A stretch of DNA of 64,000 nt from Rhizobium freirei PRF 81 (GTDB taxonomy: Bacteria > Pseudomonadota > Alphaproteobacteria > Rhizobiales > Rhizobiaceae): assembly GCF_000359745.1 (NCBI RefSeq), contig NZ_AQHN01000096.1, positions 62,001-126,000 on the forward strand, given 5' to 3'. A program made the translations under genes and the position numbers. A model generated the notes under the pieces. The model ran no database searches. It was not told the origin of the DNA and worked only from the letters and a program-made list of their open reading frames with translations. This document shows positions 18,265-25,609 of the stretch, piece after piece. Position 1 is the stretch's first letter. Each line of letters opens with the position of its first letter.

Positions 18265-19772
18265 GCGAAGATCCCGTGCATGAACCAGCGGTGGCTACCG
18301 GTTTCAGGATCGATGCCATCACCGGAGCGAAAAACCCAAAGACGCTCGCCAGCTTCGTCCTCGATGACGAAATAGTCGCGCACCGCTTCCATCTCCGCGT
18401 CGCGCTGCCACCACTCGCCAAAAATCCGCTCGGGCCCATCGGCCCGCTTGACCTTCCGGCGCTTGCCACGCCAAGTGATGGAGACCGGCGGACGGTCCGG
18501 CAGCAACGCGATGGCCTCGATCAGCTCCGGGCGCGCCAGCAGGCGGACCGGCCGGCGCCAATGGCTGACCCAGGTGACTTCGATCGGACCAGCCGCGGCA
18601 CTGATCCGCTGGACGGAGCGCTCGGGCACGTCGGAGGCAACCGGCGCCACCCGATAAACACGCTGGCCACGGTTGCCGTAGATATCGATCAGCGGCGTCA
18701 CGTCCATGACCTCGTCCTCGACCAGCGATGAGGATTTCTGGCGCTCCTCCAGCGGCTCCGCCATGACGGCGACCAAGGTCAGTTTTTCGATCCCAAAGCC
18801 GGGCTCGATCTTTTCCGTCCGGTCACGAAACAGCTTCGTCAGCCAGGCGACATCGCGCACCGGCTTCACCGTGCCGGCGCGGATCGCCTGCCGCGTTCCG
18901 TCGACCTTCTCGACGATCAGATCCGCTCGGCGAACGCCAAGGCCGCGCTTTTGCAGTTCCTCGATCAGTTGCACGACCAGCCGGCCGACATATTTGTCGA
19001 TCGTCTCGGCAGCACCGATCGGTTCGGCAAAAGCACGGCTGACCTCGATCAGTTCGGCGGTGCGGATCGGATCGATCGGTTCCGGGATACGGCCGAATAT
19101 CTGGTCGAGCCGCCGGCCGATCTCCGGGCCGAAACGAAGCGTCAGCGGCGCGCGCGGCGTGTGGGCCAATTCGCCGATCGTCTGGAAGCCGAGCGTACGA
19201 AGGTCGCTGACGACCTTCCCGGGAAGGCGCAACAGCGATATCGGCAGTTTCTCGACGGCGCGCACGGTCTCACCGAGGGGCACGATAACCGTATCCCGAC
19301 TGATGGCGCGCGCGCAGGCATGAGCTGCTCCCCAGGTGTCGGCGACAGCGACACGGGGCGTGAGCTTTCTGGCCAGAAACTGATTGGCGATCTTCGTCAC
19401 CATCGGCAGTTCGCCACCCTGCAGGTGATCGGCACCCTCGGTATCCATGACAATGCCATCGATCCCATCGACCGCGACGATCGGGGAATAGAGCGTCAGA
19501 GCCCAGAGCGTGATCCGCTCGAGTGCTGCGGCATCCGTTTCAGGATCCGCATCGACCAGCATCAGGCCGCGGAACAACGCCTGCGCTTTCGCCGCCGGCA
19601 TGCCGACATGAACGCCGGCTAGTCTGGCGGCCGCGTCGGCGGCCGACACCCAGCGCTTCGAGCCGCTCCTGGCAATCACGGCGATTGGCTGTTCAGGCGG
19701 AATGGACGGATCGGCGCGACGAATGCGATCCGTCGGCAGATCCGGGAGATAGATCGAGACAACCCTTGTCAT
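18261..19772 (-). CDS. imuB: ImuB, inactive Y-family polymerase-like mutasome protein
   Basis: The 503-residue protein resembles Y-family DNA polymerases (YLPDLPTDRI, then GVHVGMPAAKAQALF and ALTLYSPIVAVDGIDGIVMD) but lacks the usual catalytic acidic triad. That is the mark of ImuB, a scaffold that links DnaE2 to the beta clamp in SOS mutagenesis. The C-terminal part ends in EAVRDYFVIEDEAGERLWVF and HRWFMHGIFA, a conserved ImuB-type end. It overlaps imuA at its start by about 80 bases and dnaE2 at its stop by four, so the three genes form one unit. Regulation is probably through the LexA-type box before imuA. Confidence 0.92.
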   Translation of the reverse strand: MTRVVSIYLPDLPTDRIRRADPSIPPEQPIAVIARSGSKRWVSAADAAARLAGVHVGMPAAKAQALFRGLMLVDADPETDAAALERITLWALTLYSPIVAVDGIDGIVMDTEGADHLQGGELPMVTKIANQFLARKLTPRVAVADTWGAAHACARAISRDTVIVPLGETVRAVEKLPISLLRLPGKVVSDLRTLGFQTIGELAHTPRAPLTLRFGPEIGRRLDQIFGRIPEPIDPIRTAELIEVSRAFAEPIGAAETIDKYVGRLVVQLIEELQKRGLGVRRADLIVEKVDGTRQAIRAGTVKPVRDVAWLTKLFRDRTEKIEPGFGIEKLTLVAVMAEPLEERQKSSSLVEDEVMDVTPLIDIYGNRGQRVYRVAPVASDVPERSVQRISAAAGPIEVTWVSHWRRPVRLLARPELIEAIALLPDRPPVSITWRGKRRKVKRADGPERIFGEWWQRDAEMEAVRDYFVIEDEAGERLWVFRSGDGIDPETGSHRWFMHGIFA

Positions 19773-20445
19773 CGCACGCCCTTACGAGAAATTCAGCACA
19801 TTCACCCGCTTTTACGCGCATCAGTTCCAGCAACCATTGGGGCCTTCCGACACCCGGCACTGGCAGCTCCTCCGACGGCATGACGCTGACCCGCCACCGC
19901 GTGGTCGACGCCGTCGGTTGGCCAAAATCATTCGCCTCCGTCTGCCTGCGCCAGCGTCGGACGGCGAGCGCCATCGTCCCTGTTTTCTCGGCCGCCAGCT
20001 GCAGCCGGCGCGAGCCGACCATCGGCAGGCGGACGAGTTCACCGACCACGGCGCCGAGGCCGCCGAAGGACAGCCCCTCCTCCATATTGGCGAGCACATC
20101 CTCTTCCTTGTCGGACTCCACGAAGATCACCCGGTCCGCATGCAGCCCGACCTCAGCGAGTGCGGGAAAAAACAGGTCCGGCCGCGTCAGGCACCAGACC
20201 ACAGGACCTTTGGTGCGCGCCGCGATGCCAGCTGCGCAAAGCGCTGCCGCGGCACCATCCACCGTGCCTTGCCCGCCGCCGGCAAACTCATGCAGGGCGC
20301 CATAGGCAAGGCCACCGCCTGGCAGGACCGCATCGATTTCCGGCACGCCGAAGGAAAGACAGCCAGCCTTTCTGGCTGACACGCCCTCCAGCGAGGCGAT
20401 GCGCTCGCGCAAATCGGAAATCACCCTTTCGCGGGCAGCAGTCAT
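19693..20445 (-). CDS. imuA: ImuA, RecA-like mutasome accessory protein
   Basis: The 250-residue protein shows the ImuA pattern: an N-terminal helical start, then GCLSFGVPEIDAVLPGGGLA and YGALHEFAG at the RecA-like nucleotide region. VVWCLTRPDLFFPALAEVGL and VFVESDKEEDVL-type strands follow, and the middle contains EEGLSFGGLGAVVGEL. ImuA works with ImuB and DnaE2 in damage-induced translesion synthesis. It is the first gene of the minus-strand operon, and its 3' end overlaps imuB. A GTTC-N7-GTTC box lies 62-76 bases upstream of the start. The extreme C-terminus is unremarkable. Confidence 0.9.
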   Translation of the reverse strand: MTAARERVISDLRERIASLEGVSARKAGCLSFGVPEIDAVLPGGGLAYGALHEFAGGGQGTVDGAAAALCAAGIAARTKGPVVWCLTRPDLFFPALAEVGLHADRVIFVESDKEEDVLANMEEGLSFGGLGAVVGELVRLPMVGSRRLQLAAEKTGTMALAVRRWRRQTEANDFGQPTASTTRWRVSVMPSEELPVPGVGRPQWLLELMRVKAGECAEFLVRACDDKGCLDLSPGSADGSHSSRRSVHSA

Positions 20446-20506
20446 CGTTCACGGCTCCCTTCAAGGTCGTGTTGGCGGCCGACATCATGTCGAGCAAAAT
20501 GCTGAT

Positions 20507-20521
20507 GTTCTGTTTCTGTTC
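20507..20521. promoter_or_regulatory. LexA (SOS) box, GTTC-N7-GTTC
   Basis: GTTCTGTTTCTGTTC is an exact match to the alphaproteobacterial SOS box (direct repeat GTTC spaced by seven bases). It stands in the divergent region between imuA (minus) and the ligase gene (plus), 62 bases before imuA. LexA control of imuA-imuB-dnaE2 is expected from other bacteria. Control of the ligase is possible. Confidence 0.85.
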
Positions 20522-20721
20522 CCACCGAACTGAAGAGTCAAGCAACCGGAAGGATGGGAATATTATCCTGAACATGAGGAATTAGAAGAATATCCATGAG
20601 AATCAGGCCGGTAGCGCCGGCTGAGTTTTTTTCGGAGCGCCCGCGCCTCTTCGGTGTGGATTGCGGGGACAAATGGCGTATCGTCACAGTGTCTTTAAGG
20701 TTCTTCTGCTGAACTGCCGCC

Positions 20722-21774
20722 ATGACGAAGCCTCCGAGATCAAAACCGCTCGTTCGTGACACCGAGGCTCCGATCCGCTCAAAGCCGCGCGTGAAGCGAA
20801 ATCCGGCCCAGCCGCAGCTGCTTTTCGATCCGATGCCCGACCGCGTCGAGCCCGCGCTGGCGCAATTGAAGAGCCATCCTCCAAAGGGAGACAAGTGGAG
20901 CTGGGAGGTGAAATGGGATGGCTATCGCCTCGCCGTTCATATCGAGCCGCAGGGTATCCGGATCCTCACCCGCGGCGGCCATGACTGGACGCACCGGTTT
21001 CCGGCGATCCTAGAAGCGGCCCGCGCGCTCGGGCCGGCGACGATGATCATCGATGGCGAGGCCGTTGTGCTCGACGCAGAGGGGCGGCCGGATTTTGGGC
21101 TGCTGCAGCAATCGCTCGGCGCGTCTGGCAAACAAGCGGGTAACCGAGCTTCTGATGCGATCTTCTACGCTTTCGATCTCATCTATTTCGATGGACACGA
21201 TCTGCGGGGTGTTGAATACCGGTCGCGCCGACATCTCCTTGATGACCTGTTGACCGGCAAAGACGGTGGCATTCGGCTATCGGAAACACTCGACGCCGAA
21301 CCAGCCGTCCTCCTTGAGCATGTCTGCCGCCTCGGCCTGGAAGGCATCGTCGGCAAGCACCTCGACCGGCCCTATCGCTCCGGCCGGACCGGGGATTGGG
21401 TGAAGATCAAGTGCGTCCAGAGCGAGGCTCTCTTCATCGTCGGCTATGAGATGTCTTCGGCGTCCCCTGCCGGCTTTGGCTCGTTGGTGCTTGCTGCCTA
21501 TCGCGGAGCCGATCTCGTCCACGTTGGAAGTGTCGGCACAGGCTTCAAGGAAACGGAAACCATCCGGTTGCGAAAGATGCTGGACAAGCTACGCTGGAAG
21601 CGAAAGCAGCCGCCCCTGCCCTATTCCGGAAGTTCCGATATTGTCTGGGTCGAACCGACCCTGATCGCCGAGATCGAGTTCCGCGCCTGGACGTGGGATG
21701 GGAAACTTCGCCATCCGTCTTACAAGGGTTTGCGAGAACGGCAGGACAATGCCGACGTCTTCCGGCTCGACTAG
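20722..21774 (+). CDS. ATP-dependent DNA ligase (LigD ligase-domain type, stand-alone)
   Basis: The 350-residue protein contains the adenylation motif WEVKWDGYR with catalytic Lys64 and the downstream ligase motifs MIIDGEAVVLD, IFYAFDLIYFDG, LEGIVGKH and DWVKIKC. A C-terminal OB domain ends in EIEFRAWTWDGKLRHPSYKG. It has no polymerase or 3'-phosphoesterase domain, so it is a LigD-type ligase module on its own. It would seal breaks in end-joining or repair. No Ku gene is in the window. It is divergent from imuA and followed by a SRAP gene, building a DNA-damage block. The ATG at 20722 has only a weak ribosome site. Confidence 0.92.
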   Translation: MTKPPRSKPLVRDTEAPIRSKPRVKRNPAQPQLLFDPMPDRVEPALAQLKSHPPKGDKWSWEVKWDGYRLAVHIEPQGIRILTRGGHDWTHRFPAILEAARALGPATMIIDGEAVVLDAEGRPDFGLLQQSLGASGKQAGNRASDAIFYAFDLIYFDGHDLRGVEYRSRRHLLDDLLTGKDGGIRLSETLDAEPAVLLEHVCRLGLEGIVGKHLDRPYRSGRTGDWVKIKCVQSEALFIVGYEMSSASPAGFGSLVLAAYRGADLVHVGSVGTGFKETETIRLRKMLDKLRWKRKQPPLPYSGSSDIVWVEPTLIAEIEFRAWTWDGKLRHPSYKGLRERQDNADVFRLD

Positions 21775-21835
21775 CGAAATCAGCCTTATACGCTAGATTG
21801 TCGCCCATTCGTGCTCGGTGGAGTAGATATCTAGC

Positions 21836-22609
21836 ATGTGCAACCTTTATCGCATGGAAGACAGGGACTGGGTCGCGAAGTGGGCCCAGGATGCCGAAAG
21901 CCTGATCAACCTGATGCCGGCATACCAGATGAACCCCGATCAGATGGGGCCGATCGTCCGCAATACCGCGGACGGGAAGAAACAACTGGTCCATGCGCGC
22001 TGGGGACTGCCCTCCCCGCGCTTCGCGCTCGAGAAGACGGCCAAAGCCAAGGCCGAGAAACTTGCGGCCAAGGGTAAGCCATTCGATCTCGAAGCGCTGA
22101 TCCGCATGGAGCCCGACCGCGGTACGACCAACGTGCGCAAGCTCAGTTTTCCGCATTGGAAGCGATGGTTCGGCGTCGAAAACAGATGTCTCGTCCCGGT
22201 CACCAGCTTCGCGGAACCGGATCCAGCCAGCCAGGAAGAAGGTGGCAAGGTGCCAAATGCCTGGTTCGCCCGCGACGAGCAAAAGTCGCTGATGTTTTTC
22301 GCTGGCATCCATGTGCCGCAGTGGCAGAGTGTCCGAAAAGTCAGGGACGGCCTGACAACCGACGACCTCTATGGGTTTTTGACCACGGATCCCAACAGCC
22401 TGGTGAAGCCGATCCATGAGAAGGCCATGCCGGTCCTGCTACTGACGAAGGAAGAGACCGACACCTGGATGCGGGCGCCTTGGGATGAGGCCAAGGATCT
22501 CGCCCGCCCGTTACCGGATGACGCGCTGATCATTTCGTCGCGCGAAGTCTATGGCTCCACGATCGTCTCGACATCCGGAGAGCCGGTGGAACAGGGCAGT
22601 CTGCTTTGA
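21836..22609 (+). CDS. SOS-response-associated peptidase, SRAP/YedK/HMCES family
   Basis: The 257-residue protein begins MCNLYRMED, placing the catalytic cysteine at position 2 after Met removal. It retains the other family landmarks: TTNVRKLSFPHWKRW, the Glu in VTSFAEPD, and the histidine region PIHEKAMPVLLL. SRAP proteins form a covalent thiazolidine link to abasic sites in single-stranded DNA and protect them. Its place beside imuABC-dnaE2 and the ligase fits a damage-response role. The ATG at 21836 follows GGTGGAG. It looks intact, unlike the second SRAP copy at 23653-24159. Confidence 0.92.
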   Translation: MCNLYRMEDRDWVAKWAQDAESLINLMPAYQMNPDQMGPIVRNTADGKKQLVHARWGLPSPRFALEKTAKAKAEKLAAKGKPFDLEALIRMEPDRGTTNVRKLSFPHWKRWFGVENRCLVPVTSFAEPDPASQEEGGKVPNAWFARDEQKSLMFFAGIHVPQWQSVRKVRDGLTTDDLYGFLTTDPNSLVKPIHEKAMPVLLLTKEETDTWMRAPWDEAKDLARPLPDDALIISSREVYGSTIVSTSGEPVEQGSLL

Positions 22610-22642
22610 CGTCTGAACTCAGAGCTTGATTGTATCGGAAAA

Positions 22643-22802
22643 CGAAAAAGCCTGCCGCGGGAGGAGGTGCGGCAGGCTTTTCGAAAGAATTGAACAACGG
22701 CTGGGAGGAGGAGTGCCGCTGTTCCGTCAGGCGCCCTTTGGGAGGAGGAATGGGTCACCTGAAACACGAAGCTCTGCGGGAGGAGGTGCATCGCTTCGAT
22801 GA
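22643..22802 (-). ncRNA. Small RNA with four CCUCCUCCC (anti-Shine-Dalgarno) hairpin loops, alpha-r14/NfeR1-like
   Basis: Read on the minus strand, four consecutive stem-loops each expose CCTCCTCCC, matching GGGAGGAGG on the plus strand at 22659, 22703, 22740 and 22778. Flanking arms pair well, for example GAAGC/GCTTC in the first and GAACAGCGGC/GCCGTTGTTC in the third. The last stem is a Rho-independent terminator ending in TTTTT. Rhizobial alpha-r14 RNAs (NfeR1) have this design of repeated CU-rich anti-SD loops and regulate many mRNAs. The 5' end is estimated from a TATTCT box at 22807-22812. Four motifs on a plasmid copy is notable, since I recall three for NfeR1. Confidence 0.82.
22644..22683 (-). 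terminator. Terminator hairpin of the small RNA
   Basis: AAAGCCTGCCGC pairs with GCGGCAGGCTTT around a loop carrying CCTCCTCCC, followed by a T run on the minus strand. The anti-SD motif is built into the terminator loop. Confidence 0.85.
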
Positions 22803-23218
22803 TCTGAGAATACCAGAGGCTGCTCCGACCGCCAGCGCTCAGATTGCAGTACAGCCATGCGCCTGTTGCAACGCAACATAGATCCTCTGCTTATTTTTCG
22901 GCCATTATTTTCGAGACGCAGCTTTCCCGTGCTGGGCTCGAAACCGAGAACGAATTCGATTACCTTGTCGGAGGACATTTCGCACGGTTTCAGTATCGAA
23001 CCCGGTTCAGCCAATCGATAGAGGTTGAAGCTGACGATATCTGTTCCGCTAAGCTCCTCGCCATAGAGCCAGATCCGTTTGCCATCCTCCGACCGCTTGA
23101 CGGTCACGCCCCATGGCCGGCCACCAAAATATCCGCCGACACAGCCGTCCGGAAATTTCGCAAGCGCGTCTTCAAACGTCGCCAGAACAGGTGGAGGTGT
23201 TTTGCCGCCAGCGGTCAT
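22727..23218 (-). CDS. Conserved-looking hypothetical protein, C-terminus overlapping the small RNA
   Basis: I do not recognise this 163-residue protein. Its first two thirds look like a genuine compact domain (FPDGCVGGYFGGRPWGVTVK, IWLYGEELSGTDIVSFNLYR, VIEFVLGFEP). The last 45 residues are Arg/Ser-rich and run across the promoter and first two hairpins of the small RNA, so the original end may have been lost by rearrangement. The start at 23218 is chosen because its ATG overlaps the TGA of the 58-residue gene upstream (ATGA), showing coupling. A longer start at 23248 is open in frame but unsupported. Confidence 0.6.
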   Translation of the reverse strand: MTAGGKTPPPVLATFEDALAKFPDGCVGGYFGGRPWGVTVKRSEDGKRIWLYGEELSGTDIVSFNLYRLAEPGSILKPCEMSSDKVIEFVLGFEPSTGKLRLENNGRKISRGSMLRCNRRMAVLQSERWRSEQPLVFSDHRSDAPPPAELRVSGDPFLLPKGA

Positions 23219-23391
23219 GGTGCCAGGCATTCGTCGCAGATCCCGCAACCATCGTCATCCATGCTCGACGCCGGACGTAACCATCGACAACACGGACAGG
23301 TCGTTGCATCCGCCGCGCACTTCTCTTCGCGGTCCGGCGGAAGAATCTCAATGTGGAATTCCGACAGGGTATCGGCCGCGCTTCGATCCAT
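23215..23391 (-). CDS. Small cysteine-rich (zinc-ribbon-like) protein, 58 residues
   Basis: This short frame encodes MDRSAADTLSEFHIEIL and ends with two cysteine pairs, TCPCCRW and GCGICDECLAP. The spacing suggests a small zinc-binding ribbon. A GGAG ribosome site precedes the ATG at 23391 by a normal distance, and the stop overlaps the start of the next gene as ATGA. These two signals make it a believable gene despite its size. No function can be assigned. It and the 163-residue protein probably form one operon lying between the two SRAP copies. Confidence 0.6.
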   Translation of the reverse strand: MDRSAADTLSEFHIEILPPDREEKCAADATTCPCCRWLRPASSMDDDGCGICDECLAP

Positions 23392-23652
23392 GACGACGCT
23401 CCAGTTCGGGGTTACACCAGAGATAGTACGCCTCGAAGGCTGCGCAAGCCGGCAGAGATCGCCATCAAGGGACGATCCAATTCAAATACAGTGCCACAAT
23501 CGGGCAGCCTTCTTGACGATATTCCGCCAACCTTATTCATTCGGGCAATGTTCAAAGCCGCAAACGCCGTGCAGATCAGAGTTTCCATCGACGAGATCGA
23601 GCCGGACCGCTGTCTGGTTCTGCCGGTCCATTGGAACCTGCAGCATCTGCTG

Positions 23653-24159
23653 TGAAGGCGCGCCGAACCTCGAAGCGCGCGAGGACATCAAGATTACCGA
23701 TATCGGCCCGATCGTCAGGACGATCGACGGAGCCCGCGATGAGGCCGAGCTCATGCAGCGGCGCTGGAGCTGGCCCGGACCGAACAAGCGGCCGGTGTAT
23801 AATTTCCCGTCGGAAGGTCGGGAGTTCGCTTCCAATCGCTGCCTAATCGTTGCCGATGGCTTTTACGAGTTCACGGGTCCGGAGGATCCGAAAAAGAAGC
23901 GCAAGGACAAGTGGCTGTTCACGAAGAAGGACGAGCTGATCTTCTGCATTGCCGGCATCTGGCGCGACACGCCGGAGGTCGGAAAGGCTTTCACCATGCT
24001 GACGATGGCGCCGGGGCCGGACTCGCCCCTTACCACGATCGGCAGATCGTCATCCTGGAACGCGGCTCCCGGGCAGATTGGCTTGACCCCGCTGTTTCCG
24101 GAAAGTCGTTGATCAAGCCGCTCCCGGTGGGCACCCTTTTTGTGCAGCGGGTCGGCTGA
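23653..24159 (+). pseudogene. Second SRAP-family gene, 5'-truncated and frameshifted
   Basis: From EGAPNLEAREDIKITDIGPIV onward the frame matches the SRAP (DUF159) family, with NFPSEGREFASNRCLIVADG, FYEFTGPEDP and IFCIAGIWRD. The N-terminus with the essential Cys2 is missing; the upstream sequence is unrelated. After FTMLTMAPGPD one base is lost near 24022, and the family end (APYHDRQIVILERG, then LIKPLPVGTLFVQRVG) continues in another frame to 24159. Without Cys2 and with a frameshift it cannot be an active SRAP enzyme. It is a different SRAP subtype from the intact gene at 21836. Confidence 0.85.
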
Positions 24160-24305
24160 ACCGGAATAACTCCAGCGCCACCCTAATCGGCTGCCGATCG
24201 TGAGAATGTTTAAAAATAGCTGCCGGCGCGGTACCAGAACTCTTGCGCAGATTAGCAAATTGTAATTCACTCCTCTCGATCAACTTTGAGGCGAAGGGGG
24301 CGTCG

Positions 24306-25538
24306 ATGATCCGGTATCTGGCAGCATGCCTAATAGTTTTGTTCGGATCGGTCGACGCCCTGGCAAGCCAGGTGACGATCGCCACCTGGAACCTCGGCTG
24401 GCACATGGACATGGAAACAGTGCGGCAGTGGATCGGCGAATGTTCGAAGAACTATGTCGAAGATCCCGCCACCGGCAAGTTCAAAGCATCGCAAGAGGCG
24501 GGGTTCAAACCGGGATGGGACGTCGACGCGTTCAAGATTGAGGGATGGGACGTCAGCCGCCTGCCCGTCTGCAATGTTTACTCCGCTGGCGGAACCGTTC
24601 GCGTCAATCTCGAGGCCTACCGCAAGCGGCAGGAGCAAATCGCCAACTTCATCGCTCGTTCCATACCAGCCGACATTATCGCCTTTCAGGAAGTCAGTGG
24701 CGAGCAGTCAGTCCGGGAAGTGCTTCCGAACGGTGGTAGCGATTACGATTTCTGTCCGGTGACCGGCTACAAGGTGCAGCGCCTGGTCATCGCATGGAAG
24801 AAAGCGCTGGGCGAAAAGGTGTCCTGTACCATTGAGGACGCGCTTAGCCTTCCCACCAATCCCGACGACAAGCGGCCACGCCCAGGCCTTGCGCTCACCC
24901 TCAGGATCGATGGGAAACTGTTTCGGATCATGGATGTCCACCTCAAGTCGAGCTGCGTGTCGCCATTCGACGGCGGAAACCTGGAGGGATCGGACAAGGA
25001 TTGCACGATCCTGCAGCAACAGATTGATCCGCTCGAACGTTGGGTCGAGAACGCGGCAGCCGACGGCGCCAGGATGGTCCTCCTCGGCGATTTCAACCGC
25101 AACTTCTGGCATGAACTGCGCGACCAGCGGCCGGCCAGGACCGACGCCAGCGGGACCTCGTCGCCGCGGTCGGCGGGGGTGTTGTCCCGGTCTCTCATAG
25201 AAGAAGTGGCCGATGGGCAGCCAGCGGCCGCCGATCTCAAGATTCTCGACGAGCACTGCCAGATCAGCGATGCTGGGCAGGCACTTTGCACCCAGGCCGA
25301 AATCCGCGACCTGACCCCGCCGGAAACACAGCTTCTCGCCTCGGACAATTATCTCGGGTGCCGCAATCCGGTAGGCCTTGATCACATCCTCGTCGGGCCC
25401 GGAATCAAAAGCGACGGCCCGGCCGAACATTTGAGCATCGGAAACCTTGGTGGCAACAAAGCAGGCACCCCGAACGGGAAAGACCAGGTATTGGCGATTT
25501 CGGATCACTGCCCGATGATCGCCCGGCTGAATTTTTGA
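24306..25538 (+). CDS. Exported endonuclease/exonuclease/phosphatase (EEP) family protein
   Basis: The 410-residue protein starts with a signal peptide (MIRYLAACLIVLFGSVDALAS). It then shows the EEP fold: ATWNLGWHMD, the metal-ligand glutamate in IIAFQEVSGEQS, the MDVHLKSSC strand, LLGDFNRNF and the C-terminal SDHCPMIARLNF with the catalytic Asp-His pair. Members hydrolyse phosphodiester bonds in DNA, RNA or lipids. Its export implies action on extracellular or periplasmic material. The ATG at 24306 follows GCGAAGGGGG. An upstream in-frame extension (from 24243) would bury the signal peptide. Substrate unknown. Confidence 0.88.
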   Translation: MIRYLAACLIVLFGSVDALASQVTIATWNLGWHMDMETVRQWIGECSKNYVEDPATGKFKASQEAGFKPGWDVDAFKIEGWDVSRLPVCNVYSAGGTVRVNLEAYRKRQEQIANFIARSIPADIIAFQEVSGEQSVREVLPNGGSDYDFCPVTGYKVQRLVIAWKKALGEKVSCTIEDALSLPTNPDDKRPRPGLALTLRIDGKLFRIMDVHLKSSCVSPFDGGNLEGSDKDCTILQQQIDPLERWVENAAADGARMVLLGDFNRNFWHELRDQRPARTDASGTSSPRSAGVLSRSLIEEVADGQPAAADLKILDEHCQISDAGQALCTQAEIRDLTPPETQLLASDNYLGCRNPVGLDHILVGPGIKSDGPAEHLSIGNLGGNKAGTPNGKDQVLAISDHCPMIARLNF

Positions 25539-25609
25539 ACCCTCGTCTGTGACGATCAGAACGCTTGGCGGGATTTCATGTCTGCATTGCATCGGGGCCG
25601 AGTTGGGGG

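Noticed and set aside
22659..22786. Four GGGAGGAGG repeats considered as ribosome-binding sites or a CRISPR-like array
   Set aside because: Spacing is irregular (44, 37, 38), no start codons follow at proper distance in a sensible frame, and on the other strand each lies in a hairpin loop; the small RNA explains them better.
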